NCBI GenBank assembly: GCA_036841525.1
Contig: DAITVZ010000022.1
Location: 1-61,193 of the forward strand
Length of the DNA stretch: 61,193 nucleotides
Reading direction: 5' to 3'
From: JAAYEA01 sp012689325
GTDB taxonomy: Bacteria; Chloroflexota; Anaerolineae; JAAYEA01
A program made the translations under genes and the position numbers. The number at the start of each line of letters is the position of its first letter. Position 1 is the stretch's first letter. Of the stretch, positions 24,048 to 36,510 are shown piece by piece. The notes under the pieces are model-generated. The model made no database searches, was not told where the DNA came from, and worked only from the letters and a program-made list of their open reading frames with translations.

Positions 24048-25130
24048 TTAGTTCGAGATCGTGACGAGGGCGTTGACGTGCGATTGCAGCGTCGGCAAGC
24101 CCTCGTAAAGCGTCCGCGTCCAGCGCGGCGGCTCGAAAACGAACCTCACCTCTGTGCCAGCGGTGGCCGCCAGCGCCCGGAAGCGGACGCGCGCCACGAC
24201 AAAGGATCCCGTCGGCGCGATGGCGGGCGGCAAAGTCGCCCCTGCCACATAGTCGATCTGCCCCCGGGCGTTATCCGCCCGATTGTCAAAGACGATCGCC
24301 AGGGCCGGTTCGGGCGCGATCTGGTTGGCGGGGCTGCCCGCGGCGTCCACCACCGCCAGATAGGCGGGGTCGAAATCGAGATGGATCGTCGCCCCGTCGA
24401 TCGGCTGATCGGGCGAGGTGAGCCGGATATCCAGGGTGAACATCTCGCCGACCTGGGCCGCGGGGAACTCGGGAACCAGGCGCGCCTCCACGCCGTTGGC
24501 GGCAGGCAGCGTGGGCGTGATGGTAGCGCTGGGCAGGGCGGTCACGGTGGGCGTTGCCGGGACGGTGGCGGTTGGGGTCGCGGGGGTGGGCGATGGCGCC
24601 ATCTCCCAGGCCACCGGACCGCGCTGGTTATAGTTTCCTCCCAGCAGAACCAGATCGAGAATGTTGACGCAGCCGTCGGCGTTGGGGTCCAGTCCGGCGC
24701 TCCCTGGCGGGCACTGGCCAAAGGCCGCGCCCATGAGCACCAGGTCGAAAAGGTCGATGTCATCGTCGCCGTCCACGTCGCCAGCGGGGAGCGTCACCTC
24801 GGCCAGCGCCGCCGCCTCGCCCGGAGCAACGACCACCCCCTCGCGCACCGCCGACAGAAACCCCGCCTTGGCCGCCTCGGCGCGTGGCGTCCCCGCCTCC
24901 ACGCTGGGCAGCGAGAAGGCCCCAGAGGCGTCCGTCGTGGTGGAAACGCTACCGACCTGGATGGCGATGCCCTCATGGGTGGCGCAGCCCTGCAACAGGA
25001 CGCGCCCGGACACCGATCCGAGGGACTGCGGCGCGGCCGGCGCCGATCGCGCGATGCGGGGCAAGAAGCCTAGCACGGCGGCTGCACAGAGGAGAGCGAG
25101 GGCCGATAGCAGGGGCTTGCGCGCCAACAT
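24048..25130 (-). CDS. Secreted protein with carboxypeptidase-like, dockerin and cohesin-like domains
   Basis: 360 residues. Signal peptide MLARKPLLSALALLCAAAVLG..., cleavage near ARSA. Residues ~40-115: a beta-sandwich with VSGRVLLQGCATHEGI and TDASGAFSLPSVEAGT, carboxypeptidase-regulatory-like. Residues ~118-165: two calcium loops DVDGDDDIDLFDLVLMGAAFG and DPNADGCVNILDLVLLGGNYN, a type I dockerin. A Thr/Pro linker (PTPATPTATVPATPT) follows, and the last ~135 residues (FTLDIRLTSPDQPIDG, DFDPAYLAVVD) are cohesin-like. Having both partners of the cohesin-dockerin pair in one chain suggests self-assembly or chaining outside the cell, which is inference. Confidence 0.8.
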   Translation of the reverse strand: MLARKPLLSALALLCAAAVLGFLPRIARSAPAAPQSLGSVSGRVLLQGCATHEGIAIQVGSVSTTTDASGAFSLPSVEAGTPRAEAAKAGFLSAVREGVVVAPGEAAALAEVTLPAGDVDGDDDIDLFDLVLMGAAFGQCPPGSAGLDPNADGCVNILDLVLLGGNYNQRGPVAWEMAPSPTPATPTATVPATPTVTALPSATITPTLPAANGVEARLVPEFPAAQVGEMFTLDIRLTSPDQPIDGATIHLDFDPAYLAVVDAAGSPANQIAPEPALAIVFDNRADNARGQIDYVAGATLPPAIAPTGSFVVARVRFRALAATAGTEVRFVFEPPRWTRTLYEGLPTLQSHVNALVTISN

Positions 25131-25242
25131 GGGCCACTTCCTTTCCGATGCGGCGAGCGGCGACCAACACGCGAAGCGATGAGCGCTTCCCGCCGGCATG
25201 ATACGCGTTCGCCGAGGTATGTCAAGCGGGGCGCGGCGGACC

Positions 25243-26058
25243 TTAGGCCGCCAGGTACCAGAAGGCGCCCAACGCCGCCAGCCCAAGCGCGGCGAACTCG
25301 ATGACCGCCGCCCTGGTCAGCCGCCCTACGAGGTGCTGCTGCAGCACGCTGCTGGCGAGATAGAACGAGCCGAACAGGAACAGCGCCTTGAGCAACGCCT
25401 CGGCCCGCCAATAGCTGAGCACCCAGCCCAACTCGCCCATCACCAGGCCCACCAGCAGCGCATAGAGCCAGGTGCGCCCCACATCCCCCGGCTGCGTGCG
25501 CAACAGGCCCAGCGAGAACGCCGCGCCGATGGCCCCCGCGGCCAGCGCCACGCGCACGCCGTCGCCCCAATGGCTCAGGGCCTGCTGGTAGAGCAGGAAG
25601 GCCATCGCATAGCCGCACAGGTTGAGGAACCAACGCGACGGATAGCGCGCCTCGCTTTCCCTGGAGATGCTGGCATACTGCGCCATGAGGACCGCGGCCA
25701 GCGCCACCACCAACGCCAGCGCCCCGCCGCCCCAATAGAGCGGGTTTCGCCATTGGTGCAAGAGCGGCAGGGCCAGCCAGGTGAGCAGGCAAGGGAGCGG
25801 CCAAAAGGTGAGCGCGTAGCCCAGGCCGGCGTTGATCGCCGCCGGGTGGCCGCGCACCAGGCTGTCGCTTTCCACCGCGACCACTGCCGCCAGCAGCAGC
25901 CCCAAGAACCAGGGCGCGGTCACCTCGATGGTGAGATCGAGGCCCAGCAGGGATAGCTGGACCATGCGCACCGGCCAGGAAAGCAGGAAAGAGAGGATCG
26001 TAACCAACAGGACCAGCCCAACGACCAGGCTTATCTTGTTCCTCGCGGACATGGACAC
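25243..26058 (-). CDS. Polytopic membrane protein of unknown function
   Basis: 271 residues, at least seven predicted membrane helices (for example LVVGLVLLVTILSFLLSW, FLGLLLAAVVAV, LALVVALAAVLMAQ, FLLYQQAL, ALLVGLVMGELGWVLSYW, and a final EFAALGLAALGAFWYLA). The sequence RYPSRWFLNLCGYAMAFLLYQ lies centrally. It has no motifs I can tie to a transporter or enzyme family. The pattern is like conserved Chloroflexota membrane proteins of unknown role. The gene is monocistronic, divergent from the prepilin peptidase. Confidence 0.65.
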   Translation of the reverse strand: MSMSARNKISLVVGLVLLVTILSFLLSWPVRMVQLSLLGLDLTIEVTAPWFLGLLLAAVVAVESDSLVRGHPAAINAGLGYALTFWPLPCLLTWLALPLLHQWRNPLYWGGGALALVVALAAVLMAQYASISRESEARYPSRWFLNLCGYAMAFLLYQQALSHWGDGVRVALAAGAIGAAFSLGLLRTQPGDVGRTWLYALLVGLVMGELGWVLSYWRAEALLKALFLFGSFYLASSVLQQHLVGRLTRAAVIEFAALGLAALGAFWYLAA

Positions 26059-26104
26059 CTCTGGCGCGCCCCGATTTCATCGGCGGGATGGCACATTTGG
26101 GCTA

Positions 26105-26132
26105 TTGCGCCCGGGGGTCGCGCAGCTATAAT
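26105..26132 (+). promoter_or_regulatory. Promoter of the prepilin peptidase gene
   Basis: TTGCGC at 26105-26110, 16-base spacer, perfect TATAAT at 26127-26132, 35 bp before the start codon. Confidence 0.6.
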
Positions 26133-26167
26133 GATACGAGAATCCACAGAATGCACAAGGGGATGCC

Positions 26168-26968
26168 ATGATCTGGGTATACGCTTTCCTGGGGCTGTTG
26201 GTTGGGGCGCTGCTGAACCATGCGGCCAACGTGCTGCCTCGCCGCCAAGCGCTTGGGCAGCCGCCGCGCTGCCGCACGTGCGAGGCCGATCTGCCGCTGC
26301 GGCAATGGTTCTCCATCGCGGCGCTCGCCTCAGGGCGCCGGTGTGCCCAATGCCAGGAGCCGCTCCCCTGGCGCGGCCTCATCCTGGAGATCATCACGGC
26401 CCTGCTTTTCGCCTTTCTTTGGCGCGCCTATGGCCCTTCGTGGCCATTGGCTCTGTTCACCCTATTCACGGTCATCTTTGAGCTAGTTTTCGTGATCGAC
26501 CTGGAGCATCGCCTGATCCTCAACGTGGTGATCTACCCGGCTATCGTTTTTGCCGCCGCCGCCAGCTTTTTCCGGCCCGACCTGGGGTATCGCCTGGCGC
26601 TCTTGGGCGGGGCGCTGGGTTTCGTGCTGGTGCTGCTCATCTACCTGGCGGGGCCGCTGTTCGTGCGCCTGTGGAGCCGGATGCGCGGCGAGACCACCAC
26701 CGAGGTCCCCTTTGGCTTTGGCGATGTCAAGCTGGCGCTGTATATCGGGCTGGTGGTGGGCTTTCCGGCGGTGGTGTTCGCGCTGATCATCGGCATGCTA
26801 TTGGCCGGGCTGGGCGCGGCCCTCTTTATCGTGGCGCGCCGGTCGCTGGGCAGGCGCTACGTGGCCCTGACCGCCATCCCCTACGGCCCATTCCTGGTCG
26901 CGGGCGGGCTGCTCATGCTCTATTACGGGGCGCCCATCATGTCGGCGTACCTGGGCGCCTATCAATAG
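26168..26968 (+). CDS. Type IV prepilin peptidase (PilD/GspO family)
   Basis: 266 residues, about seven membrane helices. The N-terminal cytoplasmic loop has CRTCEADLPL and CAQCQEPLPWRG, the two CxxC pairs of bifunctional prepilin peptidase/methylase. The two catalytic aspartates of this membrane aspartyl protease lie in FVIDLEHRLILN (residue ~119) and FGFGDVKLALYIG (~182). It cleaves leader peptides of type IV pilins or pseudopilins at the membrane. No pilin genes are close by. It has a good promoter upstream. Confidence 0.92.
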   Translation: MIWVYAFLGLLVGALLNHAANVLPRRQALGQPPRCRTCEADLPLRQWFSIAALASGRRCAQCQEPLPWRGLILEIITALLFAFLWRAYGPSWPLALFTLFTVIFELVFVIDLEHRLILNVVIYPAIVFAAAASFFRPDLGYRLALLGGALGFVLVLLIYLAGPLFVRLWSRMRGETTTEVPFGFGDVKLALYIGLVVGFPAVVFALIIGMLLAGLGAALFIVARRSLGRRYVALTAIPYGPFLVAGGLLMLYYGAPIMSAYLGAYQ

Positions 26969-27178
26969 GCCCTGTTACGGCAGACTGTGCGCGTTTATGG
27001 CGCATCGTGCTTGATAGTACTCTATGGCTATTGACTTACAGCCGCAGATCGCTAAGCTAGGGTTACAGGCTTGTGCATGGACTGGCGGGCTGGCATCTCT
27101 GGCGCGCCGTTGGATGCGCTACCTGGCGGCAAGACGGCGTTTGGTGAACCGCATCTTTGGGCAAGAAGGCAGGATGTC

Positions 27179-28021
27179 ATGGCGCTAAAAGGCAACCTGA
27201 GAGATTTCAACCTCACGCAACTCCTCAATCTGATCAATCTGGCTCGCAAGACCGGCGCGCTGACCCTCACCAGCCCCCAGGGCGAGGCCAAGCTGTTCTT
27301 CAAAGAGGGCCGGCTGGTGTATGCCTCGCGGAACAACGACGAGGGCAGCTTGCTCACCATGCTTCTCGATGCCAACAAGATCACGGACGAACAGGCGCGG
27401 GCCATCCAGGGCCGCGCGCAGGTCAACTCGGACAAGGCGATTGGGCTGCTCCTGGTGAATGCCGGGCACCTCACCCAAAAGGATATCCTGCAGAGCGTGC
27501 GCAAGCACCTGCTGGAGGTGGCCTATCCCCTGTTCACCTGGGATGACGGGCTATTCCGCTTCGAGCCCAACCTGCTCCCCGGCCCCCACAAGATCACGGC
27601 GCCGGTTGAGCTGGAGAATCTGATCTTGGAGGGAAGCCGCCGCCTGCACGAGTGGGAGATGCTGCTGGAAGAGATCCCCGACCTGGAGGCCTCGCTCCAT
27701 TTCGCCAAGCGGCCCGAGACCAGCCTGCGCAAGGTCAGCTTGAGCGCGACCGAGTGGCGCGTGATCTCGTTTATCGATCCGCGCAACAGCATCCGCCAGA
27801 TCGCGCGCAAGATCGGCCTGAGCGATTTCGAGATTCGTCGCATCGTTTTCGGCTTGATCTCGGCGGGCCTGGTGGAGATGGCTCGGCCCACGGGCCGACC
27901 CCAGGAGCTTGCGCTGCCGGAAAGCCGGGTGGGCGCCTCCCGGGACAAGGCCAAATTGGCTCCTCCGCCGATCAAGCGCGGCATCATTCTCAAGATCATC
28001 GATCGCATCCGCGGCCTGTAG
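27179..28021 (+). CDS. DUF4388-domain regulatory protein
   Basis: 280 residues. The first ~110 match the DUF4388 (PATAN-like) domain: MALKGNLRDFNLTQLLNLI, KTGALTLTSPQGEAKLFFKEGRLVYA. The middle continues with a helix-rich part (DILQSVRKHLLEVAYPLFTW, FRFEPNLLPG) seen in the same family. The end (SLSATEWRVISFID, SIRQIARKIGLSDFEIRRIVFGL) looks like a winged-helix module. DUF4388 proteins act in gliding, polarity and signalling modules. Start 27179 follows AGGCAGGA; an upstream GTG has no homology. It is followed 63 bp later by a Ras-like GTPase gene, a pairing that argues for a shared pathway. Confidence 0.85.
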   Translation: MALKGNLRDFNLTQLLNLINLARKTGALTLTSPQGEAKLFFKEGRLVYASRNNDEGSLLTMLLDANKITDEQARAIQGRAQVNSDKAIGLLLVNAGHLTQKDILQSVRKHLLEVAYPLFTWDDGLFRFEPNLLPGPHKITAPVELENLILEGSRRLHEWEMLLEEIPDLEASLHFAKRPETSLRKVSLSATEWRVISFIDPRNSIRQIARKIGLSDFEIRRIVFGLISAGLVEMARPTGRPQELALPESRVGASRDKAKLAPPPIKRGIILKIIDRIRGL

Positions 28022-28084
28022 GCCAGGCGACCAACCCGACCGCGCAGGCCTGGCCCGCGCTCGATCAGGAGGATTCCAAGCTCC

Positions 28085-28615
28085 ATGAAAGCCGTCAAGA
28101 TGGTCGTCACGGGGCCCTTTGCCGCTGGCAAGACGGCCTTTATCCAAGCCATCAGCGAGATCGACGTCGTTTCCACCGAGCGCACGATCTCGGATGATAC
28201 CCGGGTCGTCAAGGACGAGACCACCGTGGCGATGGATTTCGGGCGCATCGCCGTGGATAGCGAGTTGGTGCTCTACCTGTTCGGCACCCCAGGCCAGAAG
28301 CGTTTCGATTTCATGTGGGAGATCTTGTCCGAGGGGATGCTGGGCTTTGTCGTGATTATCGATAGCACGCGCCCCGAGACCTTTCGCGAGGCGAGGCAAA
28401 TCCTGGATACCTTTCGGCAGTATTCGAACACGCCTTTCGTCATCGCGGCGAACAAGCAGGATCTGGAGGATGCCTGGGCCCCTGAGGACTTGCGCTTCGC
28501 CCTCAAGCTGGATGGGCAGGCCAAGATACTGCCCTGCGTCGCCACCCACAAAGATGATGTGAAAAAGGTCTTGCTCGAGCTGTTGTACGGCATCTTGGAG
28601 GTCACGGAAGAATAG
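28085..28615 (+). CDS. Small Ras-like GTPase (MglA/Rup-type)
   Basis: 176 residues. The P-loop is GPFAAGKT (residues 9-16); a switch Thr lies in ETTVAMDFG; the G3 region is LFGTPGQKRF (the usual DxxG Asp is replaced, as in this bacterial subfamily); G4 is NKQD (residue ~122). Proteins like this (often annotated ATP/GTP-binding) act as regulatory switches with DUF4388 or Roadblock partners. It lies between the DUF4388 gene and the V4R gene, all on the same strand with short gaps. No GAP-like Roadblock protein is encoded here, so the regulator is unknown. Confidence 0.88.
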   Translation: MKAVKMVVTGPFAAGKTAFIQAISEIDVVSTERTISDDTRVVKDETTVAMDFGRIAVDSELVLYLFGTPGQKRFDFMWEILSEGMLGFVVIIDSTRPETFREARQILDTFRQYSNTPFVIAANKQDLEDAWAPEDLRFALKLDGQAKILPCVATHKDDVKKVLLELLYGILEVTEE

Positions 28616-28699
28616 CCTGGCCCTTTCGGCGCTCCAGGTCGTCTCGGCGAGACCCTGCCGGCCGTGCAAGAGCCTACCGCACCAGGAGGTCAATCAGGA

Positions 28700-29347
28700 A
28701 TGGCAACCGCCGAGTTCGTCGCTCGCGACCCGCATCAATACTTTTACTCCAACAAACACGGTCGCGTCTACCTGATGGCGATCGAGGATGTTATAGGCAA
28801 GAACGGCCTGAACGCGGTGCTCAACTATGCCGGGCTCAGGCACCTGATCAACAACTATCCGCCGAACAACCTGGAGCGGGGCTTTCGGTTCGAGGATTTC
28901 GCGGCGGTGAACCAGGCCATCGAGGACATGTATGGCATCCGCGGCGGCCGGGGGCTCAACCTGCGCGCCGGCCGCGCCGTCTTCAAGTATGGCCTCCAGG
29001 ACTTTGCCCCGGTGTTGGGACTGGCCGATCTGGCCTTCAAGATCTTGCCCCTGTTGATGAAGCTGAAAACGGGCTTGCCGCTCTTTGCCGAGGTCTTTAA
29101 CCGCTACACTGACCAGGTCGTGCGCGTGGAAGAGGACGAGGAGCACTTTTACTGGTTCATCGATCGGTGCCCCGTTTGTTGGGGCAGGAAATCGGAGAAA
29201 CCCTGCTGCCATGTGGCCCTGGGCCTGATCCAGGAATCGCTCCATTGGGTGAGCGGCGGCAAGAGCTTTCGCGTGCGGGAGCGGACCTGCGTCGCCGCCG
29301 GCGATGACCGCTGCACCTTTGTGATCGACAAAAAGCCGCTGGATTAG
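28700..29347 (+). CDS. V4R-domain sensor protein
   Basis: 215 residues. The C-terminal half is a V4R (4-vinyl reductase) domain: FIDRCPVCWGRK, PCCHVALGLIQESLHWVSGGKSFRV and CVAAGDDRCTFVI, with several conserved Cys likely to bind metal; V4R often senses small hydrophobic ligands. The N-terminal half (DVIGKNGLNAVLNYAGL, RFEDFAAVNQAIEDMYGIRGGRGL) is the usual HNOB-like helical partner. Start 28700 has AGGAGG 12 bases away plus a nearer AGGA; a GTG 36 bases upstream is less likely. Third gene of the GTPase signalling cluster. Confidence 0.85.
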   Translation: MATAEFVARDPHQYFYSNKHGRVYLMAIEDVIGKNGLNAVLNYAGLRHLINNYPPNNLERGFRFEDFAAVNQAIEDMYGIRGGRGLNLRAGRAVFKYGLQDFAPVLGLADLAFKILPLLMKLKTGLPLFAEVFNRYTDQVVRVEEDEEHFYWFIDRCPVCWGRKSEKPCCHVALGLIQESLHWVSGGKSFRVRERTCVAAGDDRCTFVIDKKPLD

Positions 29348-29406
29348 GGAGCGTTTGCAGCCATCAGATACAGCCATCCGCTGACCAAGCCAGGTGTCCG
29401 TGCCCC

Positions 29407-30648
29407 ATGATCAAGATCGTGATTCGAGATAGGCGCAGAATCTCTCCCTTCAACGAGCCAGCGCGAGACTTGAGGATCCTGAACAAGCCCCTCTGGCTCT
29501 TGCAGCGCGACCTCTTGGCTCCCTATTGCGATTCCGAGCTCGAGATCGCTTCCCCGCTGGAGCTCCCCGCTGGTGCGTCCGAGATGCTGGTTTATCGCGA
29601 CAACCTCTACTTTGATGCGCCCTTCATTGCCGAGTTCGTGCGCCAGGCGCGTCTGACCCATCAGCCCTGCCAGGTCGCTTTCTCCCTGGAGGACAAGGCC
29701 ATCACCACCCACGCCTTGCCGCTCCAAGAGGGCATCCGGCGCGAGGGTGGTTTCTATGTGGCCGACCTGTGGTATTACCCGCGCGGCGCCGAACCGGCCA
29801 GGCCGCTGGTCATCGATACCCTCCCCCGCGAGATGGGCTATTACCACATCCCCACCTACATGGCCGCCGACAAGGGCGACCTGGTCTTTCAGGTGCCGCT
29901 GCGCGCCTTTCTCTCCATCGAAAACTGGGTGCATATCTGGATGGCGAACTCGCCCTTCGGCATCTTTGCCATGGGCGGGCGCGTGGAAAGCACCCTCGGC
30001 CGCTTGGGCGTCATGGCCAAGATCCTCTTTCGGGCCATGATCGAAAGGAAGCAGATCCTTTCCTCCTCGCACATGGTCCACGTGGGCAAGAACACGCACA
30101 TCGACCCCTCCGCCGTCATCCAGGGGCCGGCGATCATCGGCGATAACGTCGATATCGGCGCGGGCTGCGTCATCGGCAATTGCATCATCGGCAACAACGT
30201 CAACATCATGCACGGCAGCCAGCTCTTGCTCAGCGTGGTGGGCGATGGCTGCTTCCTGCCCTTTCGCGGCTCGCTGTTCATGACCACTCTGATGGAGAAC
30301 TCGATGGTGGCCCAGAACGCCACCTTGCAGTACTGCCTCATCGGGCGCGACACCTTTGTCGGGGCCAACACGGTCTTTACCGACTTTAACCTGCTCTCCT
30401 ATCCGCTCAAGACGATGCATGAGGATCGGCTGGAATGGGCGGGGCTGCCGATCCTGGGCTGCTGCGTGGGGCACAATTGCCGCATCGGCGGCGGGCTCAT
30501 GTTCTACCCCGGGCGCATGGTCGAGTCGGACTGCGTGCTGGTCCGAAGCGAGCAGCGCGCGGTGATCGCCAAGAACGTCACCTACGAGGAGAGCGACCAT
30601 CACCATCTGCCGGGAGGCGAGGTCCATCCCCGCCTGTACCCGCGCTAG
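29407..30648 (+). CDS. Left-handed beta-helix protein, nucleotidyltransferase-like
   Basis: 413 residues. The first ~200 residues (PARDLRILNKPLWLLQRDLL, FYVADLWYYPRG) resemble the N-terminal part of GlmU-like multidomain proteins but lack a clear nucleotide-binding GxGTR motif. From about 225 on there are hexapeptide repeats: IDPSAVIQGPAIIGDNV, IGAGCVIGNCIIGNNVNIM, CLIGRDTFVGANTVF, ending with RIGGGLMFYPGRMV. The beta-helix usually makes trimers that transfer acyl or nucleotidyl groups. Substrate unknown. It follows the V4R gene by 59 bp and may belong to the same operon; the next gene has its own promoter. Confidence 0.7.
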   Translation: MIKIVIRDRRRISPFNEPARDLRILNKPLWLLQRDLLAPYCDSELEIASPLELPAGASEMLVYRDNLYFDAPFIAEFVRQARLTHQPCQVAFSLEDKAITTHALPLQEGIRREGGFYVADLWYYPRGAEPARPLVIDTLPREMGYYHIPTYMAADKGDLVFQVPLRAFLSIENWVHIWMANSPFGIFAMGGRVESTLGRLGVMAKILFRAMIERKQILSSSHMVHVGKNTHIDPSAVIQGPAIIGDNVDIGAGCVIGNCIIGNNVNIMHGSQLLLSVVGDGCFLPFRGSLFMTTLMENSMVAQNATLQYCLIGRDTFVGANTVFTDFNLLSYPLKTMHEDRLEWAGLPILGCCVGHNCRIGGGLMFYPGRMVESDCVLVRSEQRAVIAKNVTYEESDHHHLPGGEVHPRLYPR

Positions 30649-30723
30649 CTCGCTCCACGGGCCATGGACCTGATCGTTCAAGGCCGCTTGTGCTCGCTGG
30701 TGATGCGTGGGACCATTGTCTTA

Positions 30724-30753
30724 TTGCCATGGATCGAGCTATGCCTGTATAAT
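30724..30753 (+). promoter_or_regulatory. Promoter of the two-component signalling operon
   Basis: TTGCCA at 30724-30729, 18-base spacer, perfect TATAAT at 30748-30753. It opens a separate transcript running from the response regulator at 30879 to the hydrolase at 36510. Confidence 0.6.
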
Positions 30754-30878
30754 CGGGCTATCGGGTCCGGGAATCGCGGGTTCGCGTTCGTTCTGGGTAG
30801 CCGCTGCACTGCTCCCCATGTGGCGACCGACTGCTCCGCACGCTGCCGCAAGGCCCCCGAACAGGAGGTTGTGTGACC

Positions 30879-31784
30879 ATGAGCCGAGGCCGCATCCTGA
30901 TCATCGAAGATGACAGGGACATCGGAGAGATGCTGAGGCACTATTTCAGCTACCAGGACTATGAGGCTTTCCATGCCATCAGGGGCGAGGACGGGCTCGA
31001 CCTCTGCCGCCGCAAGCTGCCCAACGTGGTGGTGCTGGACATCATGCTGCCCGATATGGATGGCTACCAGGTCTGCAAGCGGCTGCGCAGCAGCCTTCGC
31101 ACGAGCCACATCCCGATCATCTTTTTGACGCAAAAAGACGAGCGCAGCGACAAGATCGCCGGCCTCGAGCTCGGCGCCGACGACTATATCACCAAGCCGT
31201 TCGACATGCAGGAGCTGGGGCTGCGCGTGCAGAACGCGCTGCGGCGGGCCGGCTACGAGAACCTGACCAACCCCACCACGGGCCTCCCCAGCGGCAAGCT
31301 CATCGAGGAGCAACTGCGCAAACTGATCCGCTTGCGGGGCTGGGAGATGCTCTATATCGGCATCAACCATCTGCAGGCCTTCAACGAGGTCTATGGTTTC
31401 GTGGCGGGCGCGGATGTGCTGCGTTTTCTGGCGATGATCCTGAACGAGGCCGTCGACCTGACGGGCACCCTGGACGAGTTCGTCGGGCAGATCGACAACG
31501 ACGATTTCATCGTGATCTCGACGCCGGAGCGCGCCGAGATGGTCAAGGGCATCGTGCAGCAGCGGTTCGATAGCGAGATTGGCTCGTTCTACTCCTTCCG
31601 CGACCGGGAGGCAGGTTACGTCAGTTATGCGGATGCCGCTGGCCGGGAGTCGCGCGCGCCGCTCATGACCCTGTCCATTGGCGCGATCACCGATAAGGAT
31701 GGGCCGTTTAGCGATATCCGCCAGGTGACCGAGATCGCCGCCGAGGCCAGACGGGCCCTCTCGCCGGACCCGGCCCGCGGCTAA
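30879..31784 (+). CDS. Response regulator with degenerate GGDEF domain
   Basis: 301 residues. Receiver domain 1-125: RILIIEDDRD with acidic pocket, VVVLDIMLPDMDGYQVCKRL with the phospho-Asp, IIFLTQKDE and GADDYITKPF with the conserved Lys. The second domain starts NPTTGLPSGKLIEEQL like a GGDEF domain, but the active loop reads VGQIDNDDFIV instead of GGDEF, so diguanylate cyclase activity is unlikely. It may be a pseudo-enzyme for protein contact or c-di-GMP sensing. ATG 30879 is preferred (AGGAGG ten bases upstream); GTG 30873 is an alternative. First gene of the kinase operon. Confidence 0.85.
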   Translation: MSRGRILIIEDDRDIGEMLRHYFSYQDYEAFHAIRGEDGLDLCRRKLPNVVVLDIMLPDMDGYQVCKRLRSSLRTSHIPIIFLTQKDERSDKIAGLELGADDYITKPFDMQELGLRVQNALRRAGYENLTNPTTGLPSGKLIEEQLRKLIRLRGWEMLYIGINHLQAFNEVYGFVAGADVLRFLAMILNEAVDLTGTLDEFVGQIDNDDFIVISTPERAEMVKGIVQQRFDSEIGSFYSFRDREAGYVSYADAAGRESRAPLMTLSIGAITDKDGPFSDIRQVTEIAAEARRALSPDPARG

Positions 31785-31811
31785 CCTTCATCCTTCGATG
31801 AGCAGATACCC

Positions 31812-35281
<3,470 letters not shown>

Positions 35282-35285
<4 letters not shown>

Positions 35286-35695
35286 TCATGACAACAGAGG
35301 CAAGCCAAACACCGATCAAGATTCTGATTGCAGAGGATGAGCGTGACATACGCGAGTTGGTGGGCTTTACCCTCACTTTTGGGGGGTATCGCGTCGTCGA
35401 AGCTGCCAATGGCAGGGAAGCCGTCGAGAAGGCCAGCGAGGAAAAGCCCGACCTCATTATCCTCGATGTGCGCATGCCCAAGCTGACCGGCTATCAGGCC
35501 TGCGAGGCGCTCAAGGGCATGGAAGAGACCAAGCATATCCCTGTGGCTTTCCTCTCGGCCAAGGGGCAGGAATCCGAGGTGCAACAGGGGATGCAGATGG
35601 GCGCTATCGCCTATATCCTGAAGCCCTTTGCCCCGGAAGACCTCTTGGCGCAGATCACTTCCCTCGTGAAAAACGCCGGGGTTGCCAGGCAATGA
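35282..35695 (+). CDS. Single-domain response regulator (CheY-like)
   Basis: 137 residues, receiver only: ILIAEDERDIREL, DLIILDVRMPKLTGYQ with phospho-Asp, VAFLSAKG and AYILKPFAPED with the conserved Lys. No output domain, so it must act by protein contact or as a phosphate relay. The start overlaps the kinase stop by four bases (a second in-frame ATG at 35288 is also possible), and its end overlaps the hydrolase gene by four bases, so all are translationally coupled. Probable direct partner of the preceding kinase. Confidence 0.9.
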
Positions 35696-36510
35696 GCGCG
35701 GTCGTCATCGATGGCGCCGTGGTGCACTATGAGACCTGGGGGCGCGGGCCGCCGCTGCTCCTGGTCCATGGCTGGCTGGGCTCCTGGCGCTATTGGATGA
35801 ACACCATGGAGGCGCTCTCGTCCGACTTTCGCGCCTATGCCCTGGACTTGTGGGGTTTCGGCGATTCGGCCAAGGACAAGTCCCGCTATAGCATCACAAG
35901 TTATGCTCGCTTGCTCCAGGACTTTATGGAGCACATGGGCATGGACGGCGCTGCTTTCGTGGGTCACTCGGTTGGGGGCGCCGTCGCGATGGTTTTGGCG
36001 GCGCATCACCCCGAGCTGGTGCACCGGCTGGTGAGCGTCAGCGTGCCGGTTCGCGCCAACGCCATCAGCGGCAAGCTGCGCTCCTTCAGCAACACGCTGG
36101 CCAGCCAGGTGGTGCTGAAGCAAGACCCTGGTTGGGTCAAGCGCCTGCTGGCCCTGGCCAAGGTCAACCATGAGACGGTCGCCAGCGAGACGCTCAAGAC
36201 CGACCCGGAGGCCATCTCGGAGAGCATGCGCTCCCTCGCCTCCATCGACCTGGCGGGGGAGCTACGGCGCGTCCAATGCCCCCAGCTCGCCATCCTGGGG
36301 CGCAACGATCCCCTGATCGACCCGGCCGAAGCTTTGCTCTTTGACGCGCTGGGCGAACGCTCCCGCTCCATCACGATGGAACAGCCCGGGCATTTCCCCA
36401 TGTTGGAGGAGGCCCCGGCCTTTCATCGCCTGTTGCGGGATTTCCTCCTGGACGCGGAACACCTGGAGGATCTGAGGGTCAAAGAGATGTGGCACCGGCG
36501 CATCCGCTAA
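35692..36510 (+). CDS. Alpha/beta-fold hydrolase
   Basis: 272 residues with the complete catalytic triad of the superfamily: nucleophile elbow GHSVGGA (Ser ~91), Asp in GRNDPLID (~205), His in QPGHFPMLEE (~230), and the oxyanion motif LLVHGWLGSW (~20-29). The lid region (~120-190) is helical. Substrate cannot be read. ATGA overlap with the response regulator gene places it last in the signalling operon. Its stop overlaps the stop of the convergent HD gene by a few bases. Confidence 0.88.
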   Translation: MSAVVIDGAVVHYETWGRGPPLLLVHGWLGSWRYWMNTMEALSSDFRAYALDLWGFGDSAKDKSRYSITSYARLLQDFMEHMGMDGAAFVGHSVGGAVAMVLAAHHPELVHRLVSVSVPVRANAISGKLRSFSNTLASQVVLKQDPGWVKRLLALAKVNHETVASETLKTDPEAISESMRSLASIDLAGELRRVQCPQLAILGRNDPLIDPAEALLFDALGERSRSITMEQPGHFPMLEEAPAFHRLLRDFLLDAEHLEDLRVKEMWHRRIR

